From positions 1-34,467 of the forward strand of contig JBFHGR010000025.1 in the NCBI GenBank assembly GCA_041583015.1: a stretch of 34,467 bases of DNA, read 5' to 3'. This DNA is from Parvicella sp041583015 (GTDB lineage: Bacteria > Bacteroidota > Bacteroidia > Flavobacteriales_D > Parvicellaceae). How positions within the stretch are numbered: position 1 is the stretch's first letter; each line of letters opens with the position of its first letter. Both the position numbers and the translations under genes were made by a program. The notes beneath the pieces are model-generated. The model was not told the origin of the DNA, ran no database searches, and was given only the letters and a program-made list of their open reading frames with translations. Positions 1 through 7,656 of this stretch are shown piece by piece.

Positions 1-45
1 ATAGATTTCTTAAAGCATAATTGATGTCTTTCTTTTATTTACTCT

Positions 46-1458
46 TTAAAAGTACCAAGTAATCATTTTAATTAACCATCTTTTAAAGCCGTTATATGGA
101 GGGTAAATCATTTTCGGTGAAGTTATTCCTCTACGTTGTGTTAACACAGCACGTTCATTTGTAAACTCCTTGTATCCATATTCTCCATGCGCTTTTCCTA
201 TTCCACTGTTGTTTACACCTCCAAATGGTAAGTTTGGATGAGAGAATTGAATGGTGGTATCATTTATTACTGAAGTCCCAGCAGAAGTATTTTTGATAAT
301 ATTATTTGCAAATTTCTTAGACTTTGTGAATACATAGAGGGCTAATGGTTTTTCACCTGAATTTATAATTTCTAAAACTTGTTTTGTATCCTTGTAAAGC
401 ATGAGTGGCATTACAGGACCAAAAATCTCTTCATTAAAAATAGTTGAATCAGTTCTGACACCGTCTAATATTGTCGGGGCAATAAATCTGGTTTCAGCGT
501 TTGAGTTTCCCCCTTCAAGGATAAGCATGCCTTCTTCTACACTTTTGTCAATAAGGTTTTTCACTCTTTCAAAATGCTGCTGATTCACTATTCTCGCAAA
601 ACTGTTTTCTTTTTCAGCTTCAATACCATTTTTAAATACTTTAGCATACTCTCTTTTCAATACTTTTACAAATTCAATGTGTTTGTCATTTGGAATCATT
701 ACATAATTAGGTGAGATGCATGATTGACCACAATTGAAGAATTTCCCCCATATTAATTTCTGTGCAGCGTCTTTAAAGTTGGCATTTCTGTCTATAATTA
801 CTGGATTTTGACCTCCTAATTCAAGCGTTACCGAAGTAAGATGTTCTGCTGCGGCTTTCATTACTATTTTACCTACTAAGGGACTTCCTGTAAAAAAGAT
901 ATGGTCCCATTTTAGTTGTAGTAATGCTGTGGTTTCGGAAACACCACCTGTTACACAAGTAACTTCTTCTGGACGGAAGACTTCCTGAATCATTTTTACA
1001 ATTAATGCTTCGCAAGAAGGGGTGTTTTCTGAGGGTTTTATCACTGCAGTACAACCTGCGGTTAAAGCAGAAATTAGCGGGCCAATAGCCAGCATAAATG
1101 GAAAATTCCAAGGTGCAATAATTAGAACGTTACCTTTTGGTTCTTTAATTACTTTTGCTTTACTTCCAAAAAGCGCTAAAGGAGTTTTTTTATGGATATC
1201 CTGAGCCCAGAATCTTATATTGGATAAAGCATCTTTTATTTCAGATACAATCGGCTTGATTTCTGATATCAATAACTCTTCTCTTGATTTATTAAAGTCT
1301 TTTGCTAACTCAGTTAGAATTAATTCTTGATTGTTTTTTACCCAATTTCTAAGTTTTTTAAGTGTTTGTTTACGTTCGTATAAACTCCTGTTTTTTCCGG
1401 TTTCAAGGAAATATTTTCTTTGGTGTTCCAGAGTTTCTTGGTATGGGTTTGGAGACAT
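46..1458 (-). CDS. NAD(P)-dependent aldehyde dehydrogenase, class 3 / fatty-aldehyde type
   Basis: The 470-residue product is a full-length aldehyde dehydrogenase that oxidises an aldehyde to the acid with NAD(P)+. Visible family motifs are APWNFPF (115-121), the cofactor-loop FTGSPLVG (189-196), ELGGQNP with the general base Glu213, GQSC with the catalytic thiol Cys247, and EEIFGP (343-348). The short N-terminus and a hydrophobic, basic C-terminus ending near 470 resemble the ALDH3/fatty-aldehyde group rather than the roughly 500-residue ALDH1/2 group, so a long-chain aldehyde substrate is plausible but inferred. The ATG start is well placed and has no clear ribosome binding site. A hairpin with a T-tract lies 17 bp upstream on the same strand, so expression may rely on read-through from the upstream lipoprotein gene. 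Cys243 beside the active-site cysteine replaces the more usual small residue. Confidence 0.93.
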   Translation of the reverse strand: MSPNPYQETLEHQRKYFLETGKNRSLYERKQTLKKLRNWVKNNQELILTELAKDFNKSREELLISEIKPIVSEIKDALSNIRFWAQDIHKKTPLALFGSKAKVIKEPKGNVLIIAPWNFPFMLAIGPLISALTAGCTAVIKPSENTPSCEALIVKMIQEVFRPEEVTCVTGGVSETTALLQLKWDHIFFTGSPLVGKIVMKAAAEHLTSVTLELGGQNPVIIDRNANFKDAAQKLIWGKFFNCGQSCISPNYVMIPNDKHIEFVKVLKREYAKVFKNGIEAEKENSFARIVNQQHFERVKNLIDKSVEEGMLILEGGNSNAETRFIAPTILDGVRTDSTIFNEEIFGPVMPLMLYKDTKQVLEIINSGEKPLALYVFTKSKKFANNIIKNTSAGTSVINDTTIQFSHPNLPFGGVNNSGIGKAHGEYGYKEFTNERAVLTQRRGITSPKMIYPPYNGFKRWLIKMITWYF

Positions 1459-1475
1459 GGTATAGGTTTAAACAA

Positions 1476-1503
1476 AAAGAGACCATCGAAAGACAGTCTC
1501 TTT
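1476..1503 (-). terminator. Rho-independent terminator after the lipoprotein gene
   Basis: On the minus strand an 8-bp stem (AAAGAGAC paired with GTCTCTTT) closes a 12-base loop and is followed by further T residues (TTTTTGTTT in total). It lies about 20 bp past the lipoprotein stop codon and only 17 bp before the aldehyde dehydrogenase ATG. Confidence 0.7.
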
Positions 1504-1523
1504 GGTATATTAGTAGATTACAA

Positions 1524-2078
1524 TTAGTCGTCTAATGTGTATGTTATTTTCAGTTGAGTTAAGTTTCCGCTCGCATTAGTACCTGTAGTAATAATAGCTC
1601 CATCTTTTGCTAAACTTATTGCATTAAAAGAACCACTAGAAACAAAATCATCACTTGATGTAGCGTCAGAATCATACAATTCCCATTCATACATTTTATT
1701 TGTCAATTTAATGATAGAAGGTGCAGTCCATACAGCAGGAGAATTGTGTGCTTGATTGTCTATCACTGCGCTTTCAAACATCCAATTGGCAGCGCCTTGT
1801 TCTTTAACACGTAAAATTAGATCAGCTTCTGTATTGGTTAAAAAATCCCAATCATCACCACTTTCATCATATTCTGGATGATATGTAATTTCATAAGAAC
1901 TAGTGTAAGCAAATTTACAACTTTCATCATCAAAATCAGCCGAAGCATTATATAATGGAGAATCAGTGTTAAGGCATCCTCCTACTTTAGTATCTTCAAC
2001 AGGCTCTTTCTTCTTACATGAAGTTCCAAGCATTACAATTCCAGAAAGCGCTACGATTGTTGACGTTATTATTTTCAT
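1524..2078 (-). CDS. Lipoprotein with GC...DDESC motif and C2-like C-terminal region
   Basis: The 184-residue product has a lipoprotein signal peptide: basic start, hydrophobic core, then MLGTSC, with Cys21 as the predicted lipidation site followed by KKK. Residues 34-54 (GC, then about 17 residues, then DDESC) match a short Cys-to-Cys motif that recurs in secreted Bacteroidota proteins, usually as GCTDP...DDGSC. The rest is acidic and beta-rich. The stretch around residues 110-145, with KLTNKMYEWELYDSD followed by SSDDF, resembles a C2-type calcium-binding loop; that is a resemblance, not a firm assignment. The gene follows the beta-barrel gene by 24 bp on the same strand, so the two are probably co-transcribed and both act at the envelope. 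A clear terminator follows. The function is unknown. Confidence 0.75.
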   Translation of the reverse strand: MKIITSTIVALSGIVMLGTSCKKKEPVEDTKVGGCLNTDSPLYNASADFDDESCKFAYTSSYEITYHPEYDESGDDWDFLTNTEADLILRVKEQGAANWMFESAVIDNQAHNSPAVWTAPSIIKLTNKMYEWELYDSDATSSDDFVSSGSFNAISLAKDGAIITTGTNASGNLTQLKITYTLDD

Positions 2079-2102
2079 TGTTCTATTAATTAGTTGGTTA
2101 AT

Positions 2103-2672
2103 TTAAAAACTATATCCTATCCCAAAGTTAAATGAATTTGCGAAATTAGTTTTCTTTTGATAAGCAAAATGTTGCATCTTGGCAAAAAACAAAGGACTCC
2201 AACCTGCTTTAAACATTAAACCTCCATCCGGTTTTTGATATCTATATTCAAGTACCATATGAGCAAACCACTCTTTGGTTTTTTTTAGAACTGGTTCTAT
2301 GGGTTGTTGATCCCAATTAGAGTTGTTAATTGGAATATCGTAAAGAGAATATCTCCAATATGTAGTCCCATATCCGGCAACAATGTTGTGATTACCTAAG
2401 TTATATCTGAAATTTAATTCCAGGGGCATTGTGAAGTCAGTGGATTTTTCAATATCTGTATACCCAGGAAATAACCCAAATCCAATACTTCCTTGAAAAC
2501 TTAATTTATCAGAAAGTTCAAAAATATTTCTCTCATAATTGATAGAGTAATAGAATCCTTTGCCCAGAAATTCAACATAAACGGTATTTTTGGATTCTAT
2601 CGTTTGACTATGAGTAGTATATGATACTAGGAGTAACAGACAGGATACCAATATTTTATAGTATTTAAGCAT
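2103..2672 (-). CDS. Small outer-membrane beta-barrel protein, hypothetical
   Basis: The 189-residue product has a Sec signal peptide (MLKYYKILVSCLLLLVSYTTHSQ, cleavage likely after SQ). It is followed by alternating aromatic and polar strands (VYVEFLGKGFYYSINYER, LNFRYNLGNHNIVAGYG, WFAHMVLEYRYQ, SFNFGIGYSF), typical of small 8-stranded outer-membrane barrels. The C-terminal residue is Phe, as is common for barrels. It is first in a two-gene unit with the lipoprotein downstream. At 189 residues it is far shorter than PorP/SprF proteins (about 300), so it should not be called a T9SS plug. A specific function cannot be assigned. Confidence 0.75.
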   Translation of the reverse strand: MLKYYKILVSCLLLLVSYTTHSQTIESKNTVYVEFLGKGFYYSINYERNIFELSDKLSFQGSIGFGLFPGYTDIEKSTDFTMPLELNFRYNLGNHNIVAGYGTTYWRYSLYDIPINNSNWDQQPIEPVLKKTKEWFAHMVLEYRYQKPDGGLMFKAGWSPLFFAKMQHFAYQKKTNFANSFNFGIGYSF

Positions 2673-2701
2673 TGTGTGGTGTAATAAAAAATTTAACTTT
2701 G
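2672..2701 (+). promoter_or_regulatory. Bacteroidota-type promoter for the TetR-family gene
   Basis: TTG at 2672-2674, a 19-bp spacer and TAACTTTG at 2694-2701 fit the TTTG / TAnnTTTG consensus of the Bacteroidota housekeeping sigma factor. Transcription would begin near 2706-2708. The -33 element overlaps the start codon of the divergent beta-barrel gene. Confidence 0.6.
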
Positions 2702-2714
2702 CGTTAATATTAAG

Positions 2715-2747
2715 TTAGCATTGCTCTTGCAAGGAAACCGATGCTAA
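2715..2747. promoter_or_regulatory. Inverted repeat at the TetR-gene start, possible operator
   Basis: TTAGCAT (2715-2721) is repeated inverted as ATGCTAA (2741-2747), and an 8-bp palindrome CTTGCAAG (2726-2733) is nested almost concentrically. The element lies just downstream of the predicted transcription start. The second arm contains the first possible ATG of the regulator. TetR proteins commonly bind such dyads in their own promoters, so autoregulation is a reasonable inference; an mRNA hairpin is the alternative. Confidence 0.35.
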
Positions 2748-3421
2748 TATATGAATATTATAAAAACCAGCAAACAAAAAAAACAATGGGACGTAAATCA
2801 ATTGAAAAAGAAAGAAAATCCTTAAGTGCAAAGCAAAAGAAATGGTTGGCTAATACAATGCCATTTTTCTATAAGAATGGCATTCATGGACCTACAATGA
2901 ATGATATTGCAGAATATTTGAATTTAAGTAAAGCCACAATTTATAATTATTATGAGTCCAAAGATGACTTGGTTCATGATGCACTTTGGTTAAAATTGAA
3001 AGAATTAGATAAATTTAAAGATTTATTGAATGATGAATCTTTAGACTTTATTGAAAGATATACTGAGGGAGTTAAATTTGCTTCGAATTGCTTAGCAGGA
3101 TTATCTGAAATATACTTGGACGATCTAAAGAATTATTATCCTAGATCATGGAAGAGTATAGCATTTTATAAAGAGAAGTCTGCAGAGAACCTTAAATCTT
3201 ATTATAAAAAAGGAATTGAAAAGGGTGTTTTGAGACCCTTCAATACGGACTTAATGGCAAGTTATGACTTAGCGTTTTTTAACTTAATGGTAGATCCTCA
3301 ATTTTTAATCGCTAATCGTGTCAGAATTGAAACTGCTTTTAATGAATATTTCAATATGAAATTTAATGGATTACTGACTAAGAGAGATATGTCTATCCTA
3401 ACAAATTTTCAAAAGAATTAA
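2741..3421 (+). CDS. TetR/AcrR-family transcriptional regulator
   Basis: The 226-residue product has an N-terminal TetR DNA-binding domain. The helix-turn-helix reads TMNDIAEYLNLSKATIYNYY followed by ESKDDLVHDAL (about residues 52-82), matching the family pattern in which the recognition helix ends in YxYF/YNYY. The C-terminal ligand-binding part (about 85-226) is helical with no recognisable effector signature. Two starts are possible: ATG 2741, with AAGGA five bases upstream, or ATG 2786 (MGRKSIEK), which trims 15 weakly conserved residues. A good promoter and an inverted repeat lie just upstream. The downstream hydrolase gene begins 54 bp after the stop, so it and its operon are likely regulatory targets. 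The ligand is unknown. Confidence 0.88.
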   Translation: MLIYEYYKNQQTKKTMGRKSIEKERKSLSAKQKKWLANTMPFFYKNGIHGPTMNDIAEYLNLSKATIYNYYESKDDLVHDALWLKLKELDKFKDLLNDESLDFIERYTEGVKFASNCLAGLSEIYLDDLKNYYPRSWKSIAFYKEKSAENLKSYYKKGIEKGVLRPFNTDLMASYDLAFFNLMVDPQFLIANRVRIETAFNEYFNMKFNGLLTKRDMSILTNFQKN

Positions 3422-3450
3422 CAATAGAGCAGGTTTTAGTTAATTATATT

Positions 3451-3458
3451 TATCTTCG
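3451..3458 (+). promoter_or_regulatory. Weak candidate -7 element before the hydrolase operon
   Basis: TATCTTCG matches TAnnTTTG at 7 of 8 positions and lies 17 bp before the hydrolase ATG. No convincing -33 element is seen at the right distance, so the operon may instead be read from the TetR promoter. Confidence 0.25.
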
Positions 3459-3475
3459 AAACTTGAGAAAGTGAT

Positions 3476-4315
3476 ATGAGTTTGGAAGAATTAATTGAAA
3501 AATATACTAATGAACACTCAAAGTTTATTGATGTTCAAGGACTTAAAATACATTATAGAGACGAAGGCAAAGGTGATGTGCTACTTTTAGTACACGGAAC
3601 CTTTGCTTCTTTACACTGCTACGATAACTGGGTAGAACTTTTGAAATCACAATTCAGGGTTATCAGACTAGATTTGCCGGGTTTTGGCCTTACTGGTCCT
3701 AATCCAGAGAATAAATACAGTATAGATTTATTTGCAGATTTCCTAAAAGATTTTTTAGATGCTTTGGACATTGATAAATGTTCTGTGGCAGGAAACTCAT
3801 TGGGAGGTTGGCTTTCTTGGGAGTTTGCATTAAAGTATTCCGATATGGTGAGTAAGATGATATTGATTGATTCTGCTGGATATATCAATGATAATTCTTA
3901 TCCTTTACCTTTTATTATTGCACAAACGCCAGTATTGAGAAATGTATTTAACTATGTCCCAAAAGCAGTTGTGAGAAGATTTGTGCGACAAGTATTTTTT
4001 GATCAAACTAAAGTAACAGACGAATTGATCGATAGGTATTATGATTTATTTCATAGACCAGGAAATAAAGAAGCATTTGTTAGAATTGCCAATTGTTACT
4101 TTGTACAGAATACTCATAACTTAGTGCATATAGATTTTCCTGTTCTCATTTTATGGGGAGCTAAAGACAATTGGCTTAATGTAGAACACGCAGAGAAATT
4201 TGAAAAAGATTTGAGACATTGTACAAAAATCATTTATGAAAATGTTGGTCATGTCCCTATGGAAGAAATACCAGAACAATCGGCATTAGACGTCATTAAT
4301 TTTTTACAGAACTAA
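3476..4315 (+). CDS. Alpha/beta-fold hydrolase
   Basis: The 279-residue product is a complete alpha/beta hydrolase. The oxyanion-hole motif is LLLVHG (36-41). The nucleophile elbow is GNSLGG, with Ser108. The acid is Asp231 in WGAKDNW and the base is His259 in VGHVPMEE. A cap region lies at about 135-205. There is no signal peptide, so the enzyme is probably cytoplasmic. The family covers esterases, epoxide and haloalkane hydrolases and C-C bond hydrolases. An Asn before the nucleophile (GNSLGG) is frequent in carbon-carbon and ester hydrolases, but the substrate cannot be read from sequence. It heads a tightly packed operon: its stop overlaps the next start by one base (TAATG). The TetR gene 54 bp upstream probably controls it. 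Confidence 0.9.
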   Translation: MSLEELIEKYTNEHSKFIDVQGLKIHYRDEGKGDVLLLVHGTFASLHCYDNWVELLKSQFRVIRLDLPGFGLTGPNPENKYSIDLFADFLKDFLDALDIDKCSVAGNSLGGWLSWEFALKYSDMVSKMILIDSAGYINDNSYPLPFIIAQTPVLRNVFNYVPKAVVRRFVRQVFFDQTKVTDELIDRYYDLFHRPGNKEAFVRIANCYFVQNTHNLVHIDFPVLILWGAKDNWLNVEHAEKFEKDLRHCTKIIYENVGHVPMEEIPEQSALDVINFLQN

Positions 4316-4701
4316 TGAAACGAATATTATTATTTGTAGTAATTCTTGCTAGTTTTTCGAGTTGTCTGAGAAATTTAAATGTTTCTGAGTTTTTTAGAAA
4401 ATTAGAAATCAAAGCACCAGGATATTATGAAATTATCAACGGAAATAGAGGTGCGTTTGAGGCGGCTATAACCAAAGAAATAGAAAAAGAAGAAGAAGGT
4501 GAAGTAGAGTGGGTGACTTTTTGGGGAGAAAGCCGATACGCATGTGGAGGAGTTATTGAAGATTTTGATGGAGATCATTATGTTGTTGTACTTGGCGAAT
4601 ATAAAATGAAAGGTAGTGATCGCTCTAGCACCTATTCCATATCTTTTATTCCTGATGAAAAGGCAATTCTTACTAATTCAATTTTGGAGTCCTCATGGTA
4701 A
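4315..4701 (+). CDS. Small lipoprotein, hypothetical
   Basis: The 128-residue product starts with a lipoprotein signal peptide (MKRILLFVVILASFSSC, Cys17 lipidated). The mature part is acidic, with an EKEEEGEVEW segment at about residues 56-65, then a predicted small alpha/beta region containing a second Cys (YACGG). No known domain was recognised. Its start overlaps the hydrolase stop by one base, and its end overlaps the next gene by 7 bases, so the three are almost certainly translationally coupled. Position between a hydrolase and a membrane protein suggests an envelope role, which is inference. Confidence 0.75.
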   Translation: MKRILLFVVILASFSSCLRNLNVSEFFRKLEIKAPGYYEIINGNRGAFEAAITKEIEKEEEGEVEWVTFWGESRYACGGVIEDFDGDHYVVVLGEYKMKGSDRSSTYSISFIPDEKAILTNSILESSW

Positions 4702-5183
4702 GACTTTTGGTGTCATATACCGTTTCTGCAATCATTGTAGTTTTGTTTTTTACGATGATGTACAGTGCTGTTTTTGAAACTTATTCAGGTGGTAGTTTTG
4801 ACGCTATCAGTTGGAAAAGTGATACGATGGAATTGTTGTATTGGCCGGTTGTTCTTAAATTGCTATTAGGATTAGCATTTTTATATCTAATTGTTGTGCT
4901 TCCTTTGACATGGATATCCAATAGGAAGTTTTCAAATAAAAAAATGATTACGGCCGGATTATTTATTTTGATTGGAGTATTTGTTGCTGGTATTGGTTTA
5001 ACTGCAATTGAACCAATTATCGCTACAGATTATTTTGAGTATGGGGAAAGGCAAGAGTTGAATAAAGTTTTAGAAGCAATTGGTTATGACTACGCTAATG
5101 TAATGGTATACTTATGCGCATTTTTGGTCGCTTTGGGTACTTGGGCTATTACTCAAGTTCAATTAAAAAAAATAAAAGATTAA
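4695..5183 (+). CDS. Four-helix inner-membrane protein, hypothetical
   Basis: The 162-residue product has four predicted transmembrane helices at about residues 5-25, 50-74, 84-105 and 135-155. A periplasmic-type loop (YSGGSFDAISWKSD) lies between the first two. A loop with alternating charges (FEYGERQELNKVLEAIGYD) lies between the third and fourth. No conserved enzyme motif or named family was recognised. The gene overlaps the upstream lipoprotein gene by 7 bases and the apparent ATT start of the downstream gene by one base, so it belongs to the same operon. Confidence 0.75.
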   Translation: MVRLLVSYTVSAIIVVLFFTMMYSAVFETYSGGSFDAISWKSDTMELLYWPVVLKLLLGLAFLYLIVVLPLTWISNRKFSNKKMITAGLFILIGVFVAGIGLTAIEPIIATDYFEYGERQELNKVLEAIGYDYANVMVYLCAFLVALGTWAITQVQLKKIKD

Positions 5184-6816
5184 ATTTTTTGTCTGCATAT
5201 TATTGCTTGTTTCTTTTTATGCCCTTTCAGGGCAGACTAATCTTGTGGACAGTTCGTTGTACCTTAAGACATCAATAACGGGTAAAATATCACCTAAATC
5301 TGTAGTGCATAATGGTAAAGGAGTTTTCTTTGCACAGAACATGATGTACAGACATACCGTTACTATCTATGATAGGTCTCATAAATTGGTAAAGGTGCTA
5401 AAAGATCAAGTTTCACCAAAAAAATATGGTTTTTCAGAATATGGTTCGAGCTTAAAAGGAGGTCCTGTAGAATGTGCATTTTCTCATGATGGTAAATATG
5501 CATGGATAAGCAATTATAGTATGTCTGGAGGTGCTGATACTCAATTTATAAATCCTGGTTGTGATAATTGTAGTTCAAGTAGTAAATACGACAGTAGTTT
5601 TGTGTATAAGGTGGATGCTTACTCTCATGAAATATTGGAGATAATAAAGGTAGGAGCGGTACCAAAATATATAGCATGTACTCCTGATGATTCTAAGGTT
5701 ATTGTAACCAATTGGAGTAGTGGTGACGTCAGTATCATTGATGTTGATCAAAATAAGGAAGTCAAGAGAATTAAAGTAGGTACTTTTCCAAGGGGAATTG
5801 TAGTAGACAGTAAAAGTGAATATGCCTATGTAACTGTCATGGGCTCTACAAAAATTGCTAAAATTGATTTGAATGATTATTCTACGTCATTTATGGATGA
5901 TGTAGGAAAGGGGCCAAGACATTTGTGTATTTCACCTGACGACAAGTGGTTGTATTTAACGTTAAATTCAGAGAATAAATTAGCCAAAATAAATTTAACG
6001 ACTCAAGAGATCCAAAAGGTTAGAGTAGGTCACCAACCCAGGTCTATGACGATTTCTGGCGATGGAAAATATCTATATATTGTTAATTACAACGATAATA
6101 CTTTTGCAAAAGTAGCAACATCAAATTTGAAGACAATTGCTATTTCTCCAACAAAGAAAAAGCCTATTGGAATTACTTATGACGATCAAGAAAAACAAGT
6201 GTGGGTAGCTTGTTATTCTGGGTATATTCAGATTTTTCAAGATTCATTGATAAAAGCTAAAGTAAAATATGAAACGGACGATTCTAAAGAAAGTATGCAA
6301 TTGGTTTCGGATAATGGGAAGGCAAGTGTAGCTAGCCTATCGGCAAATAAAGATACTATTGCATCAACAGATGAACAGTTAGACACCATTGAAACAATAC
6401 AATCCAAGTTGAAAGAAAGAAAGTTTGTTGCAATTCAGAACAGTTATGAAGTATCTTGGAAGAAATTTGATATGTCTAAGTTTGCAAAAAGTGACGAAGA
6501 AGAGATTCCTGCTATCGTTGAGGCAAATGAGAAAGTCGCAAATAAAAAGGATGTTGAGGATGAATTTCCATCAGTCAATTTGGATGCTTCTCAGAAGTAT
6601 ATTGTAATTGTGGGAGGTTTCGCTAATATAAAAAATGCAGAGAAAAGAATTAAGCAACTGAGCAAACATAAAATAAAGGGAGCTAAACTATATAATCCAG
6701 AAAATGGCTTGACATATGTTTATGTGTTCTCTAGTGATCTTAGAACGGAGGCAGAGCAATGGGTTGAAGATTATTTACCTATTGACATGGAGAGTTGGGT
6801 TAAAGGGCAGTATTAA
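5179..6816 (+). CDS. Secreted YVTN/YncE-like beta-propeller with C-terminal SPOR domain
   Basis: Counted from ATT 5179 the product is 545 residues. Several propeller repeats cover about residues 45-355, with blades such as KYIACTPDDSKVIVTNW, HLCISPDDKWLYLTLN and SMTISGDGKYLYIVNY, as in YncE-type proteins. A polar linker follows at about 360-470. Residues 473-545 form a SPOR-like domain (KYIVIVGGF, NAEKRIKQL, YVYVFSSD, EAEQWV), a fold that binds denuded septal peptidoglycan. The start is odd. The first NTG start is TTG 5203, which leaves only a stub of a signal peptide. In-frame codons from ATT 5179 add MKFFVCIL and complete a normal Sec signal peptide ending at LSGQ. The only other start-like codon is ATA 5197. 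ATT overlaps the upstream stop (ATTAA). The gene is last in the operon and converges with the next gene with a 4-base overlap. Confidence 0.8.
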   Translation: MKFFVCILLLVSFYALSGQTNLVDSSLYLKTSITGKISPKSVVHNGKGVFFAQNMMYRHTVTIYDRSHKLVKVLKDQVSPKKYGFSEYGSSLKGGPVECAFSHDGKYAWISNYSMSGGADTQFINPGCDNCSSSSKYDSSFVYKVDAYSHEILEIIKVGAVPKYIACTPDDSKVIVTNWSSGDVSIIDVDQNKEVKRIKVGTFPRGIVVDSKSEYAYVTVMGSTKIAKIDLNDYSTSFMDDVGKGPRHLCISPDDKWLYLTLNSENKLAKINLTTQEIQKVRVGHQPRSMTISGDGKYLYIVNYNDNTFAKVATSNLKTIAISPTKKKPIGITYDDQEKQVWVACYSGYIQIFQDSLIKAKVKYETDDSKESMQLVSDNGKASVASLSANKDTIASTDEQLDTIETIQSKLKERKFVAIQNSYEVSWKKFDMSKFAKSDEEEIPAIVEANEKVANKKDVEDEFPSVNLDASQKYIVIVGGFANIKNAEKRIKQLSKHKIKGAKLYNPENGLTYVYVFSSDLRTEAEQWVEDYLPIDMESWVKGQY

Positions 6817-7616
6817 TAACATCCACAAGGATCATTCTCTTGAAGTTGCTGAAACATTTGATTAATCAAAAATTGCCCTGGTTCTAATTTCAAACCAGTC
6901 ACATCTACGATGTATTTGATTCTGGTTTTGGTTGCTCCTAGTTCAACCCAAAACACCCAGTCTACTCCTCCTATATTTTTTTTGATGAAATATACTGGAT
7001 TTGGTTTTCTTGCAGGAAAACTTTCTTTGATTAATATTTCGCCCGATTTGAATAGTTCATTGATGTCACTGTGCTGAATGTTTAAACATTCCATTTGACA
7101 TTTTACTTTGTTGTTGAGCCATAATTCTTTTGCCGTAAGTTTTGAGAAAATTAACTCTTCAGGCATGTATAGGATGGAGATATTTTTATTGTCTTTGGTT
7201 GAAGGGTTACAATTATTATTTGTGTTTATCGTATGTAGAATTGAAATTGAATCACGGGGAGCAATCCAAAAGGAAAGAAATTTACCTTCATATTCCAATT
7301 CATACTTTTTAACTTCTACAGTACGTTCAGATCCATTCCAAACAAATTTTTCATTGGAAAATGCTGTTTGACTATTTGAAAAATTGACATCTGCTTCTTC
7401 AATCATTTTAAAAATAAATGCGGCATCAATCCCTTCGCATGCTAACTTCTCTTTTTCTAGTGGAGAAATCATAATGTTACTGTTTTGAATGTCTCTCAAA
7501 ACACGATTAGTTGGCATAAAGCCAAAAATATCTTTGTCTATAAATAGAACAATTGTAAGGATGATTCCAAGTCCAAAACCAATGAGATAGTATAGAAACC
7601 TTTTTGAAATTTTCAT
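6813..7616 (-). CDS. Single-pass membrane protein, hypothetical
   Basis: The 267-residue product has a basic N-terminus and one transmembrane helix at about residues 8-26, followed by a soluble region. Visible features are RVLRDIQNSNIMISPLEKEKLACEG (38-62), a central beta-rich part, then KCQMECLNIQHSDINELFKSGEI. The last stretch weakly recalls DUF4258-type proteins; I could not confirm this. The protein ends in CGCY, and its six or so cysteines could bind metal or form disulfides. It has no lipobox. The gene follows ahcY on the same strand, but a terminator hairpin stands only 9-10 bases before its ATG, and a perfect TAnnTTTG element lies just upstream of the hairpin, so it may have its own promoter. 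Function unknown. Confidence 0.72.
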   Translation of the reverse strand: MKISKRFLYYLIGFGLGIILTIVLFIDKDIFGFMPTNRVLRDIQNSNIMISPLEKEKLACEGIDAAFIFKMIEEADVNFSNSQTAFSNEKFVWNGSERTVEVKKYELEYEGKFLSFWIAPRDSISILHTINTNNNCNPSTKDNKNISILYMPEELIFSKLTAKELWLNNKVKCQMECLNIQHSDINELFKSGEILIKESFPARKPNPVYFIKKNIGGVDWVFWVELGATKTRIKYIVDVTGLKLEPGQFLINQMFQQLQENDPCGCY

Positions 7617-7625
7617 TTTATGTAT

Positions 7626-7656
7626 AAAAAAAGTCCCATCAAAATTAATGGGACTT
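7626..7656 (-). terminator. Rho-independent terminator of ahcY
   Basis: On the minus strand a 9-bp perfect stem (AAGTCCCAT with ATGGGACTT) closes an 8-base loop and runs into seven T residues. It begins 25 bases after the ahcY stop codon and ends 9 bases before the ATG of the next gene. Confidence 0.85.

Noticed and set aside
1..45. A terminator after the aldehyde dehydrogenase gene
   Set aside because: The 45 bases left in the window show no stem with a T-tract.
2103..2672. SprF/PorP partner of the type B adhesins
   Set aside because: At 189 residues it is much shorter than PorP/SprF, is 13 kb away and is paired with a different lipoprotein.
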